A DNA stretch of 64,000 bases, taken from Labyrinthula sp. Ha. Lineage: Eukaryota > Sar > Bigyra > Labyrinthulida > Labyrinthulaceae. Where the stretch lies: the NCBI GenBank assembly GCA_015227615.1, contig JAALGZ010000001.1, positions 1,488,001 through 1,552,000 on the forward strand. Reading direction: 5' to 3'. Below the pieces are notes generated by a model. That model made no database searches and was not told the DNA's origin. It saw nothing but the letters and a program-made list of their open reading frames with translations. Both the position numbers and the translations under genes were made by a program. Shown one piece after another: positions 21,694-34,530 of this stretch (position 1 is the stretch's first letter; each line of letters starts with the position of its first letter).

Positions 21694-24600
21694 ATGCAAG
21701 CACAAAACAAAAATGGAAACTTTTATCGAGCTTGCAAGAAAATTGCTCAGCTTACAAAAATATTAAGTTATTTGAATGAGCAAAAAGAGGATTTGGAGAT
21801 GGAAAAAATGAGGCTTGAGGAGAATTTCAAAAAGAAAACTAGTATTGTAGTAAACGATGAACTGAAGAAAAGACTGCTCCTTAAAGAAAAGCTTAAGACT
21901 GCAGAAAACAAATCCATTACATCTTTTTCCGATGAAGAAATTTTCTCCCATCCTAGTGTTAAGGAAATCCTGCAACAAAATACAAGAGAAAACCTAAAAT
22001 TAGCAGATGAAAAGAAAAAACTTAACTTAAAGCTTAAAAGTATTCAGCAAAGTCAAGAAGAAAAAGTTAGAAGAGAAGTAGAAAAGGAGAAAACAAGAGG
22101 TGAGAAACTACTTGAAGAGGAAATGCTGAAAGCAAAGCAAAGAGTAGAAAAATTAGTGGATTTGGTCTCATCTACTCAAAGAGCAGGTGATTTAAAACTA
22201 AGTGACCAGAAGGAACAGCTTGAAAGAATTATTGGCAGCATGAATAAGGCTAACACGGAATTAACCTCTCAATTAGTTTATCTTAAAGAAAAGAATGAAG
22301 AGATTGAAAAACTTTTAAGTGCTGAAAGAAAAGAGTTTCAAGAAAAAAACAATTCAATTACCAAAAAGCTAACAGATGAATTAAGTAAAAAGAAACGCTT
22401 GAAGGAAAAGAGTTTGATGATTGAAGAGGAGCTATTTCACTCTCGTAAGATTAATAATCAGAACCTTGAGCTGAAGACAGAACTTAAAATGCTGCAGACG
22501 CGATTCGAAAACCATCAAAAGGATTTTTCTAGTAGCGAAAAACAAAAGAAAGACATAAAAAAAAAACTGATTTCTGTAGAAAATGAAAACGAAGGTTTAA
22601 AAGAAACTGCACGGGAAAAAAAGGCTCAAATTGAGAAACTTGAGTTGAGTGCTCAGGAATCTTTACGTGAAGAAAGGAAATTAATAATGCTTCTGGAGAA
22701 TCAAAAGGCTGAAAAACAGGAAATTAAAACATGTCTGAACAGTTTAGAGAATACTTTAGAGTCAAAAGAGAAGTGGATTGCCGGGCAAAAAGAAAAAATT
22801 GAAAACTTAGAAACACAGTTTGAAAAAATTACTCTCCATTGTACTGACTTTAGGGATCAGATTAAAAAGCTAAAGGAAGAAAAACGGTTGGTTGATGAGG
22901 TAAATAAAGCATTTGTCAAAGAAAAAGCATCTGCTGTGGAAAAGATTAAGTTGCTCGAGCAAGAACTTAATGCCGCAGAGGAGTTAAAACGTTGTGAAAC
23001 ATTAAAAACAGAGAAATCATTTAAAGGCATTAAAGAAGAGCTTGGATCATCTAAACTAAAGTTGTTACATTCACAGGGATTAGTTCAAAGTTTGGAAAAT
23101 GAGCTTGAAAAGGTTCGTGAAGAGAAGAAGGTTGTGAATGAAAAGCTTGGTATGAACACTGAAGATCTGATGAAGAAAGAAAAAATTCAAGCATTAAAAT
23201 TAGAAATTGGTAAATTAAAAGAAGAGATTTTGCATGTAAAGGCTTTATACCAGGAGCAAAGTATTAGAACAAGAGAAGAGGAAAAAGAGCATATTTCAAT
23301 GTCAATGAAGATTAAGAATTTGAAGATTGGAATCTTCAAGTACAAACAGGAGAAATGTAAGATTGCTGAAGAGCTAGTTAAGAAAACTGGTCTGTGTAAA
23401 GAATTGCAACAAGAACTTGAAGAAGTAAATGTTCGACATTTACTTTGTATTGAAGAGTTAGAGAAGATAAGAAGAGTTAGCAAGGGAAATACTGATCAAT
23501 GGAATCTGGAGAGAAAACAACTTCAGGAACAGCTTCAGAAAGTTAAATTAAAGTTTAATCTGGGTATAACAGAGCAAATGAGAAACTTGGAAGAACAGCT
23601 AAAAATAAAGTCAACTCAATTAGAAAAGTCAGTAGACCTCATCTCAAACCTCAAAAGAAGTCAACTTGAAGAGTTAAAAATGAAAGAAGAAGAAAGTCTA
23701 AGACACCTACATATCCTTGTGAAAGAACTAAGAGAACAAAGCAATTTAAAACTAAAAGAACTGAAAACAGAAAGTGAGAGTTTGATCAATGAAGAAAAAA
23801 ACAAGTATAAAATTGCTCTTAAAAAAGTTGAGATCCGTAATGACGAGAGGATCAGGAATGTTAAGAAAATAGCAGAGACTGAAAAAATAAAACTTGAAGT
23901 TGATTTGAAACAAAAATATTTTGATGACCTTGAAGAGATAAAATTAACTGAAAAGAAAAAGTTCAATAAAGACAGGAGTAAGACCATATCTGCTTTCAAT
24001 GAAACTATTTCGAGTTATAAAACTCAGTTACAGTCAAAAGAGAAATTAATGCTAGAACTAAAGAAAAGCAATGAAAAAAAAAATATTGAACTAAACACTT
24101 TACATGAAAGAAATCGTGAGGAAATTTTGCAAAAATACTCAAAAGCTTTCAATGAACTCAATGAAGATTATCATAGACAAATTCTAGAGCTAAAAGAAAA
24201 ACTGAAAGAAAATACTGTTGATCATGAGAAGGAATTAATCAAAAGAACAAAAAAGTTTGAAACTGTGACTAATCAACTTCAGAGTGAAATTATAGAATAT
24301 AAACAATATGTAAACGAATTGAAAGAAGAGTTTCATAAGAGATATGAAAATAGAGAATCAAGAGTTGAAGATGTAAATCTAATAGCCAAACTGAAAAGAA
24401 AAGTATATAAATCAAAAAAGAAAGTTTCAATATATTTTGAACAGATGAAAACATTTAAAAAAGAGTTAGATAACAAAGAACAAATATTTGATACATTTTT
24501 TCCACAAACTTCACAATCTCTTCTTCTTCCTACTCAAAAACCAAATCCAACGCTAATTGATAAACAAATAAGAAAAAACTTTAAACAACAGCAACAAAAA

Positions 24601-24903
24601 GTAAAACCAATATCACGAAGAAAAAGTTTTTATAACCTTAAAGAAAACAAAATAGAAGAAAATATTCTAAAAGAGTTAAATAAAGAACCAACAGAATATC
24701 AAGAAGGTTTTTTACCTTTTAATTTATCTTCAGAACTTCCTCCAATTGGCTTAAGTAAATCTGGAAGAGATCAAACTACAAATATATTTCAACAAAGCGT
24801 TAAATTACGTCAACCAATACGAACAAATTCAGACTATAAACGTAATCCAAATACTGTTACACAATCAAATACTTCTTTTTGTAGTTTTATTCCTAAAGAA
24901 TAG
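21694..24903 (+). CDS. FAM184: FAM184-like long coiled-coil protein
   Basis: A 1069-residue, Lys/Glu-rich, almost continuous coiled coil (residues about 15-940) with a Pro/Ser-rich, less structured tail. I recognise the family at both ends. The N terminus RACKKIAQLTKILSYLN matches the FAM184 start (CKKIAQLTKVIY.LN). Residues about 880-935, with RYENRESRVEDVNLIAKL followed by MKTFKKELDNKEQIFDTFF, match the FAM184 C-terminal block (RESR.ED...I..L, then ..FYKLELVNREENYN). Function is poorly known; homologues occur widely in ciliated eukaryotes, so a cytoskeletal or ciliary role is an inference. Intronless. ATG at 21694 lies 57 bp downstream of the LRR-PH gene on the same strand. The 3' end overlaps the convergent minus-strand gene by 11 bp. 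Confidence 0.72.
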   Translation: MQAQNKNGNFYRACKKIAQLTKILSYLNEQKEDLEMEKMRLEENFKKKTSIVVNDELKKRLLLKEKLKTAENKSITSFSDEEIFSHPSVKEILQQNTRENLKLADEKKKLNLKLKSIQQSQEEKVRREVEKEKTRGEKLLEEEMLKAKQRVEKLVDLVSSTQRAGDLKLSDQKEQLERIIGSMNKANTELTSQLVYLKEKNEEIEKLLSAERKEFQEKNNSITKKLTDELSKKKRLKEKSLMIEEELFHSRKINNQNLELKTELKMLQTRFENHQKDFSSSEKQKKDIKKKLISVENENEGLKETAREKKAQIEKLELSAQESLREERKLIMLLENQKAEKQEIKTCLNSLENTLESKEKWIAGQKEKIENLETQFEKITLHCTDFRDQIKKLKEEKRLVDEVNKAFVKEKASAVEKIKLLEQELNAAEELKRCETLKTEKSFKGIKEELGSSKLKLLHSQGLVQSLENELEKVREEKKVVNEKLGMNTEDLMKKEKIQALKLEIGKLKEEILHVKALYQEQSIRTREEEKEHISMSMKIKNLKIGIFKYKQEKCKIAEELVKKTGLCKELQQELEEVNVRHLLCIEELEKIRRVSKGNTDQWNLERKQLQEQLQKVKLKFNLGITEQMRNLEEQLKIKSTQLEKSVDLISNLKRSQLEELKMKEEESLRHLHILVKELREQSNLKLKELKTESESLINEEKNKYKIALKKVEIRNDERIRNVKKIAETEKIKLEVDLKQKYFDDLEEIKLTEKKKFNKDRSKTISAFNETISSYKTQLQSKEKLMLELKKSNEKKNIELNTLHERNREEILQKYSKAFNELNEDYHRQILELKEKLKENTVDHEKELIKRTKKFETVTNQLQSEIIEYKQYVNELKEEFHKRYENRESRVEDVNLIAKLKRKVYKSKKKVSIYFEQMKTFKKELDNKEQIFDTFFPQTSQSLLLPTQKPNPTLIDKQIRKNFKQQQQKVKPISRRKSFYNLKENKIEENILKELNKEPTEYQEGFLPFNLSSELPPIGLSKSGRDQTTNIFQQSVKLRQPIRTNSDYKRNPNTVTQSNTSFCSFIPKE

Positions 24904-25776
24904 AATCTATTTCTCCAAATTCACTATTTGCTATTAAACTATATCTTGGAGGTGGATCATCTGGAACTTTAGGAGGTGGAGATTCAACAGGTGGTATATC
25001 AAAATAATCCCTAGAATTTAAACTTACTTCACTTAATCTGGTTTCTGTTTCCAAAAGATCTAAAGCATTTTTTTTAAACATTCTTGATTCGAATCTAGGA
25101 GGAGGAAGATCTTCTTCATCAGGCAGTTTAACTTGAATAGGTGATTGAGAAGTATTTGGAGTTAAAGGTGGTGGTGGAATGTTTATACTGTTAATAGAAA
25201 TATTTGTAGATATAGAATCTCTAACTCTTGTTTTTTGTTTTATATCTTGAAGTTTATTTTTTGGTTTGTTTTTTTTTAATTTTGCTTTTTTTTCCATATC
25301 AAAAAGAGTATTTAAATTTGCTTGATATTTCTTCATTAACTTTTTATTTAATACTTTTACTCCATGTCGTTTTATCCAAGCCATAACACTTTCAATAGTA
25401 GATATTTGTTTTGGATCATAATAGGCATAGAATTTTATTACTTGTTTTCTAAGTTTTTGGTCTTCTGATATTTCTCTTTTATGTCTTGTTGGATTCATCG
25501 GTTCTGGAAAAACTTCATCACTATCTTCTTCAGTCTAAAATAAGAAAATAAAAAAAAAAGAACTTGAAATTGAAGAGAAAGAGGTTCTCCATATTCGTGG
25601 TACAAAAGGGTGTTCAAAGCTTCTAAGCCGTTTCCAAATGCCCAGTCGATTAATTTCTCAAGAAAAGCTTCTTTAGTGTCTGGTTCTAATTTCTCAGGTT
25701 TATGTTTTGTATAGTATTGTATAAGAATTTCTTTGAGTTCTTCTTCGCTTATTTCAGTGCTGTCTTGTCTTTCCAT
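24893..25776 (-). CDS. uncharacterised Pro-rich protein with two similar helical units (one 29-nt intron)
   Basis: Exon 1 (25776-25564, 71 codons) and exon 2 (25534-24893) are joined across a 29-nt intron (25535-25563; GTTCTT, T-rich, TTTTAG), giving 284 residues. Two related units can be aligned: residues 13-63 (LKEILIQYYTKHKPEKL, later LIDWA.. LEALNTLLYHEYG) and about 95-145 (LRKQVIKFYAYYDPKQI, later VMAWIKR.. VKVLNKKLMKKYQ). Both follow the pattern FY/YY-x4-P-K-x(15)-W-x(6)-LN-x3-L-x2-Y. I have an impression of similar units in protist cytoskeletal proteins but cannot name a family. The C-terminal half is a basic linker, then proline-rich (NIPPPPLTP, DIPPVESPPPKVP), suited to SH3/WW or profilin binding. 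Tail-to-tail with the FAM184-like gene, overlapping by 11 bp. A GCCCAAAA motif lies about 64 bp upstream of the ATG. Confidence 0.7.
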
Positions 25777-28700
25777 AGTTTTGATTCGATTCTGCTTCTG
25801 GAAATTGTACCACTTTATATTTCATATGTTTTTTACATTTTTTGGGCTTAAAACTGAACAAGTATTGAAATAACGGAAACGTACCAGTATGATATTTGTA
25901 TAAACTTTTTTCCATGGAAGAAAAGCTTTCGGAAATTGGATTTTGGCAATGTTAGCTTTATGTAAAATTATTTTCCTTATATTTGGACAATTCAGAATAT
26001 GAATTGATGATATAAAAAAATACTTTTATATTGAAAAGATTAAATTATTTTACGCCATTTTTATTATTATTGCACCTGTTTTACTTGATTTCCTAGGGCT
26101 TCAATAGAAATACTAAGTAGTTGTACCTCTACGAAAAGCTGAACCCTTGCACAACCTAGCAGCTTGTATATACTTAAGCCAAATGAGATCTAGATTGGCT
26201 AACATTGTTTTCGTAGTAAGAAGTAGGAGTCTCTTCTTATATCATTTTACGAGAGAACAGTTATTAGCAGTATGTGTCCTTTCTCTGTTGATAATTCGCA
26301 GAAACACTTGTTTTTTCGCTCTTTGCATTGTATATTATCAAATATTTTTTCAAAAAGCGCCATAGAATCTATAAATTTGTTCAAATCTATATAAAAATCC
26401 CTACTTTGGAGATCTGTATATTAAATGTAATTCTATGTTATTCATTTGTTTTTATTCTTCCATAAAACTTGGAAATATATATCTGCAAATAATTACCGTT
26501 TTAGTTCTATTAATCCATATATTTTTTTATCTAAAGACGACCGTTGAAGGGACTACTACGAGTCACGATTTCCGGTATTTATTCGAGCTTATTCACGGTC
26601 GGGAAAATCGAATCGACAATGTATTGACTATAAACAAAGAAATATTGAGGAACTCACAGTTAAGAATAGATAGAATGCTGGGAAGGAAAAGTTTTATTTT
26701 ATCTTGTACACTCAAGTTAAAAAGTACAGAAACAAAATAAAGTTAGTTTTAAGAGAAAAAGTTTTAAAAAGATAGGGGAAATAACAGTAGAATCCTAGTT
26801 GATGCAATAATAATGTGTTGATCAAAGTATTGTAGTGTAAGAATTGAAGGTTCGTAGAAACTGCTCAAGGAATTATTGAAGAAGGAAAGAGATGTTGCTC
26901 CATCATTGCACAAAGCCTGTCTAGCTGATTTGAATGTTCGACAATTATATAGAGAAAAAAACACTCTCCAGAACTGGTCCACTTCGTAGGCATGAAGAAC
27001 CTGGCTACCAACTATATCAGAATATGACAAAACCTGAGCTTAAAGTTTTCATGCGCCATCACCTTGTGTATTCTCCCAATACTCCAAAGTCATACTATAA
27101 TATTCACAAATAAAGTTGTAATATTGATTTTCCTCCTTTGTACTATGCTTACATCTCTATTAGGTTACTTGTGTACATTGGTTTAAGAAGAGTCGGATAC
27201 AATATTAATTACTTAAGTTTTCACCATGCTGGTAGTGTATATCCAGATACAAGGCTATTTTAGGCAAATCATTGTCCAAAAGATGAATAACTAAGCAAGG
27301 TTTTAGAGGTAAATAAATTACCGGAGGAAGAAGAAAACAAAAATAATAACTTAAGCCTGCCGCAGAACATACAGAATTGCTGCATTTAGCTAGAAAATGA
27401 GATTCTTCAAAGCCAATTCCTGCCTTTAATTTCTAAAGATGTCTTAACTGTAACCCAGTGAGCTTAGTCAACAGGATATTCATAACTTGCCTTGAGAAAT
27501 AGTTCATACCTTATCCTAAAGAGCCTAGTACCTCTAACAAAACTTACATCAGAAAAATAAGTCCTTTACTAATATATTGGCTAACTGCCCCGAAAGAATA
27601 AATTATATAGCAATAAACTTGAGTTCTATGTTAAACCACTTAAAACTGAGTAGTTCACATATAACTGATAAGCATTAAGCATCCTAAAATTTAAATTTTC
27701 ATCGCATCACCAACCCTACTACTAAGATCAATTATTGTCTAAGCAAGAACGATATGTATTCAAAGAAATACAACTCTATTGGTTGCTAACTTTAACAACT
27801 GGAATGACTTTCATGACATCCCACAGGGTTACAAATTAAGGTTCCATATTATGTTCTCTTCACTATAATCTTGATTTCATTAACATCAACACGGAGATAA
27901 TAAATATTTGTGGCACAGCTCTAGATCTAGATCATGGCCAACGGTGCAAATCGAGACAATCTCCTTTTGATATTTTAAAGTATCTCAAGAAGTTAAGGTT
28001 TCGGGTGAATCAAGCTACAGAAGAAACTGGTTGGAGCAGACGTGAGACAAGGTATTGATATTAACCTCAGGTGTTTTGTCAGGTTTACTACTGACAGGTG
28101 CCAAATTTGGGTCTTTTCTTTGATCATGGCAGCCTCAAACTTGATTCCAGTCAAGGAGTACCTGTTTTGAGACTAAAGACAAGCGCTATTAAGATTTGAG
28201 ACATGTGCTGTCTCGAGAAGATAAGACTAATCATCAAATCAAAATGTGATTTCAACCCATGGTTAGGTGCCAATAATATTTCCAAGACAAAATTATCCAC
28301 AGCATAAAGCATTGCCTCATGTGAGAATACTTGTGAAATATCAGATAAAGCTTGTTCAAGTTTGAAAAAGTATTGGAATATCATATATTTAACTCTTAGC
28401 ACCCTCATTCTTTGATATCTCGAGTGTCGGTGTCTTCTGCTGACTCTGCTTAGCTCAAATGTTCGTACACAGCATTGTATCCTTAAAAAGTATTGGACAA
28501 GGCTTAACAAGTTTATCTGCTACTTTGGCTTCTTAATTTGCCTATCCGTTATATTCCTGTAAAAATATTCTTTTATAATGGGCTCCAATTCACAATCTCG
28601 CATACATTAAAAAAGCGTAGAAATACAACACAATTCAACTTCACCCGCATTCAGCTTTAGATATTTCATAGGTTTAAAGGTATCCAACTTTAAATCAGGC

Positions 28701-31700
28701 AAAAACCTGATAGCAAACAATTTCTTCAGGGGACGAGTTTTGAGAAAGTAAACTGGACGTCAGAGTCTATCTAGGTCTTGGGTATTCTTGACTTATTATT
28801 TCAACTACTATAGCAGTATAGTTACCGGTTTGTTCTTTGTCTAGGTGTATTCTTTCAACCAATTATGCTAGTATGGTTTGAATAAGAGAACGTTTATCTG
28901 CACTCCAGCCATCATATTATAAACTATCTACTCATCTATATATTTCGTGGCTAACGTCTTCAAGTTCTTGACTATGAAACTTCTTATCACGACGGAAACA
29001 TATTTTTTCATCGGCAATTCACTAATGAATTCAGATTGTTCTTTTGAGGTTATATTTTCCAATCAACTGCTCAAATGTTACATGCACATTCAAACTGCTG
29101 AAAGATGGCTCATTGATTTGAAATCCGTACACAATATTTGCTAAGTTATCCGAATCCTATTATTTTATTCTAGGAAAAATCATCTCAGTGAGAAATGAAA
29201 ACATTTCCTGATAGATACCTCACGTTGTTCAATGTAATCATGTAACAACGGTACTTTTTATATATGTCTCGACGGACTATGTACAATGAACTGTCTTGCT
29301 GATCACACGTGATCTATAAAATCTTCAGTGACCATTTTTCAGACAGGTGTCGTTACAATCTTTTATTTATAAATCAATTTTGCCAGTTACAATTTGTTCC
29401 TGTTATTTTTGAAATTAAGTAAATTCTGAAGGTGTAGGCAAATAACTTGGTCCAGCTCATGTGTCGAGTATCCAATAAAACTGTGTTTTAAGAGTATTAC
29501 ATGTTGCATAGGAAATGTGACATGGTCAAAAAAAGATGGTGGCGTCTATTGGCATATCTGCATAAAACCTTTTTTTTGATTTTTTGGAAAATTATAACAA
29601 CATTTACTAATAGATATAATCTAACATTTTTGGTTTTCACAGCTAAATATACCTCATGTAGTATCATTTAATAGTTACTATTTACTGGTTTCGCCTTATT
29701 GGTTAAAAATACACTATGCATCGTTGCAATGACGAAGACGGTTTTCTAATAGGATTTAAGAAAAGTTTATATGCCAATAAACATATAAATGCTGCACTAC
29801 TTAAGGCTACCACCATTTTCTTCATTTGGGACTTCTCAATAACAAACGGAGCTTACTAATATGCCAACGTATAAGATTTTCTCCACATTTCTCTGTTATT
29901 TTTATATCATTTTAAGAAATAAATAACAGGTCTCTTTTAATAAGAATGTTAAATGCTTAAATGTAGATAAAATGTTCAATCATGTATACATTTATCTGTG
30001 GCTGGCTTATCATGAAGTCAACAGCCGAAGTTTTTATTAACCCAAGATTCTTTTATTACCATTAATGAGAATGTTTGTGGTTTACTTTTTTAAATTGATA
30101 AGTTCCAACAAACAAGAGACAAGAATCTCATAATACTCATGGTATAACCTAATAATTTCTAGAATAAGATTGACTAAGGGGTCTTACCACGTTTACATAA
30201 AAAGGTTATATACTGCAGCTTTCCAGGTACATCAAGGCAAAGTGATTACAGCAAAGCAAAATATAAAATGTAAGTTTTTTATTGTAAAGTAAAAGTTGAT
30301 AATTATATCAAGTTTCTTTCTTCTGTTTTCTTCCCATCATGTTAGGATTCATGTTATCTTTTTAAATCTTGATTTTTTTTGAATAAGTAATTAGCTTTTT
30401 CCAAGTTCCATATTTTATCATATATAGAACAGTTTGTATTGGAGTTTCTTCAATATCCTGGGAAATCCGACAACATTGTTATTTCTACAGTCATTTTCTA
30501 TCTCAACTACATTGTGTAAAAATCAAATGGTATGTTTTGATAATTTTATTTTCTGAATCTGCTTATCAAGCTATCGCTCCTTACTGAATTCTCAGAGACT
30601 AACGTATATTGAAAAATTTAAGAAATCAATCCACTTCTTCATATCACCTTCTCTGCATCATATGAAATTAAACTACTCACTACACCTCTCTCAAATACGT
30701 ACAGAAAAGTAATTACACCAAAATCGTTTTATCCTTATATTTTTTTAGGTTTAATCCCGCAAATTTGTATCATTTCTGAATTTTTATATCTCTTGATATT
30801 TTTTCATTTGATACAATTCACTAATCCGAGCATAACAAATATTCAATTCACGTAGAAGGTAAAATTAATTTTGGATAGAAACTACAGAGCCAAACATAAG
30901 AACATTTTTGTCGACAATGTGGAATAAAACGGAATAATTTTTCAGTTTAACGCAACAAGATTAAGTGATCTAAAGTTAAAATTTTGCTCTAAGTTTTCTC
31001 TAATATTTTGTTCATTAAACTTAAAGAAACCTATAAATCACTTTTGCTGTAGCCAATACAAGTTTCAGTGGATTTTGAACTTGGGTTTAAATGATCAGGT
31101 ATAGTATAGCTGGAGAATCTAGGATGTATATGCTGGCAGATTTTGGTTTTGGATATACTAAGAAAGAGTTATATACATTCATAGACTATTCAAAAAGTTT
31201 TTTTGTTTTATAGTAACCGCAGTATAATAAATTCCCTAAAAAACCAATAACAGGAAAAATTTCTCGATTATTGTATTTGTACATAGAGCAGTCAACAGCC
31301 TTCCCTGCAGGTTGGACGTTCTAGTATGTTTCAAAAACCAAAGAATTAACTGAAGCTGTATTTTATTAGAATTTACGTTGCATTTGGAACAATTATTCGC
31401 TCCCTACTGACTCTTATAATTAAACCATTAATGATAAAGAAGGAAGATATCATATACATACTAGTTTTTATGTAAAAAAACTGAGCCAAATGTTCTTATA
31501 CTAAGAAGACATTGTCTGTGTGAAAGTAATAAATTGGTTACATGTTTCAGATTAAGTTCGACCCCAAATATTCTGTAATTGTATAAAAACACACTTTATG
31601 TTATGTTCTAAAAATATCCAGTTTGTCCAACCATTTTGAACCAAGAAGTTGGCACATTGTTTTCGTTTCAATAATTTTCTACACCACGGGTAAAAACCAA

Positions 31701-34530
31701 AAATAAAAAACCAAGTTTGGTGCGCTATGGATAATTTCTGTTCTCCCCCAGCCTAAAGAGCTAATCATCACTTCGAATACCTTTTTCATAACCGAGTGCT
31801 TTTTTATTCATACAGATTATTTTCAAGTAACAAATCGATTTATTTTTTGTATATTTATTAAGCTTTATTCTTTTGCCTAAAAACTACTTTGAATAAAGCA
31901 ATAACAATAATACATTAGGTTATTCTACTAGAAAATTGTGGATTAGAAGCTTTAAAGACAAAGTTTATTAAAAGTGCTTTGTGACAGGAACAAAGACGAA
32001 ACATTTTGGTGGAACTAAGATGACCACATAATTGGCCGAAATTAGAGCAACAAATGCTATTAGATAAACACCTTAGTCTGTATCCATCAATACATGTTGG
32101 TTAAGAGCTTTGAAATATGAGCTGCAGAAGACGATGTGTCGCTTCCCCAAGAAGGATTGTTGTTAATAGTACACGAAGATAATTTTGCAATTATAATAAG
32201 GGCAAGTGACTTGTTTTTTTAAGAGAATGGAGTCAAATTGACAAACTACGACCTTTTCATGCACACATTTCGTGACAAATAAGCAAGAAGCAACATGAGA
32301 TATTTTTTTCGAATAAGGAAAATGTTAGTTTCATAATGGCCATGGCGTATTATGACGTAAGAAAAATAATACAATCGATAGTCTGATCCATGCATTATCA
32401 ATATTATGAGAATAGGTATTGATATTTTAATCCTATTTAGATGCCAGGCTCTGAGCTTGCATTAATATCAATGTTTGTGAAACCTATGTGAAGACATAAA
32501 TCAGAGTGAGATGTCAAAGCTACAGTGTATAGGGTTACTTAAGTAAAATTGAGTACGTTACCTTCTCTTGGATCCTCTCTGTATTCATAAAAAAATTGCA
32601 ATGCTTAAGAAACCTATATGTATTATTAACATGAAAGCATAGATTCTACCCAACATTCATGAAAATCTGCAGTGGCATGAGGCTACAGTATCATCAACTT
32701 CTATGTGTGTTTTTTTACTCTGAGAGAATTTGTCTCTATTACCCTAAGCTGTAGTGAGTTATTCAATACTTGATTCTCTCTATAAATTTGATCCCATTAA
32801 ACATTTCATCACAATTGGCTGTAAAGATCAAAGTTCCAGAATGAACATAATTATTTTGAATTGACACTAAGACGCTATGAAACAAACAGAACTAGGCAAT
32901 AAATGCATGACCGAAGCAAAATACCAAAATGTATGTTTTCTATAGGTGTCTTTAGGGCATTGGTTAGCTACTTCCTTTAATAAGTGCATACGCTTTTAAT
33001 GAACTAAAAAAAAAAACGTGAATGGTCAGTGTGAATGACCAGCCATAAGTTACAAACTAAGAGCGTAATTGTACTTAGAAAATGTTTCGTTAAGCATGTA
33101 AAAGACCTAGTATCTTGATATTTCCATTTTCTAATTGCTAGATTCATATTTTTCACTAATCCTAAAGGTATATAGAGAGAACTTCCCTTGAGACTAATCT
33201 TTTTTGTAAAAATATAATATGACCTGTAGCAGCTCCTAGAGATAACTTTAAGTATTTGGCAGTTGATGCAGAAATGGACAAGAGAAGCGTAACACGGAGT
33301 TTTCATAAAACTGATGTAAAAACTTATATGACTAAAGCTAAGACTTTTTGAAAAGGATTGTGTTTTCCCAGTTTTATTGAAGGTCTTCATGAAAACAAGC
33401 CATACCTACAGAAAATTCAGTCCATCTAGACTAGACCACATATGAATTGGCCTTCTACTTAAAAATTAACAACCTAATTGCCGTTTAAAGAACAGAAGAG
33501 TTCTGGGAGAAAAACGGTTTAACTTAAATGAATAGTGCCATATTTAAAAATGAACCACCAATTGAATAAACGCGAATTCTTTCCTACATATTTTTGGTCT
33601 CTGTCCTTTATATATTTGAGCATGAAATTTGACTCGCCTCATTTGCCTACTTTTTCCGTTGTTAATATTGAAATAAACTCTATATAAAATCTACATTATT
33701 GAAAACTATCTTCAGTTAGGGTAGAGATTTTACACTATATTTTTGTCGCTCGACCATGCCCACGTCTCTAATGTGAGATACGTGCTCATCAATGCAATAA
33801 TTCTCTCCTTTTTTTTAAAGTACTTTCCTTTGACAAATGATAGTTAACATTTAGTAATAAAACAAAAGTATAGGTTTGGAAAACTCTTTTCATCAAATAA
33901 GTGAGCTATATTTCTAGTAAACTTATTCATATACTATCAAGTTCTTGTGAAGAAGACAGAAGCTGCCTCGTTGGTGGTCATTTAGATACTTGTGTCTCAA
34001 ACCTGAGTCATTAATGTTCTTTTTACTAAGTATAGATTCTGTATACTTTCTTTTCATTTTCATGCAGGTAAGTTGGTCTTCTATTTTTTCTCCCAAGTGT
34101 CTTTAACCAGGGCCCTCAATACACGAGATGGCCTTACCATGGTAATGAAAGTGAAAATAGTAATAGTTCCAGTCATTAGAAGAAAGTCCTCGCGAATACA
34201 CAGGAATTCCCAGTAAATAATTAACAAATCGGACAATTTGGTTACACATAAAAGGCATTACTCACAGCAAAGTGGATACTAACCAGTAAGTACTAGTGAT
34301 AATTGCTTAAATAGAACTAACTTCTTCTCAAAGGAATACAGCAACTTTGAAGAACTACAAAGACGAGGGAATAATAATCCCAACTAAAAGTTTACATATT
34401 TATTGGTTTAACAAAACCCGTGCAGGTGTTTCACCTTGGTATAATAACACAAACCGGGAACTCCTCTTCTCTTATATATTCGAACCGGATGGAGAGCAAA
34501 AATAAAATAAATTGAGGCACGTAATAAACT
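25777..34530. other. long gene-poor interval (8.75 kb)
   Basis: No gene I can support on either strand. Minus-strand ORFs of 119 codons (28151-28510) and 128 codons (33004-33390) lack recognisable domains and are at the length limit expected by chance here. Weak inverted similarity exists between about 29535-29565 (ATGGTGGCGTCTATTGGCAT) and 29770-29820 (ATGCCAATA ... CTACCACCAT), possibly a decayed MITE. No tRNA, rRNA or tandem repeat was seen. Confidence 0.4.

Noticed and set aside
28151-28510. 119-codon minus-strand ORF and protein-like sequence just downstream
   Set aside because: The reading breaks repeatedly and matches no family that I know. Insufficient for a pseudogene call.
29535-29820. 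Possible MITE with ATGGTGG inverted ends
   Set aside because: Inverted similarity is short and gapped, and no target duplication is visible.
33004-33390. 128-codon minus-strand ORF starting with ATG
   Set aside because: No domain, low complexity hydrophobic-Ser/Phe mix, no neighbouring gene structure; one or two ORFs of this length are expected by chance in AT-rich DNA of this size.
34133-34146. TTACCATGGTAA palindrome as an operator-like site
   Set aside because: A single 12-bp palindrome in gene-free AT-rich DNA with no repeat elsewhere; chance is enough.
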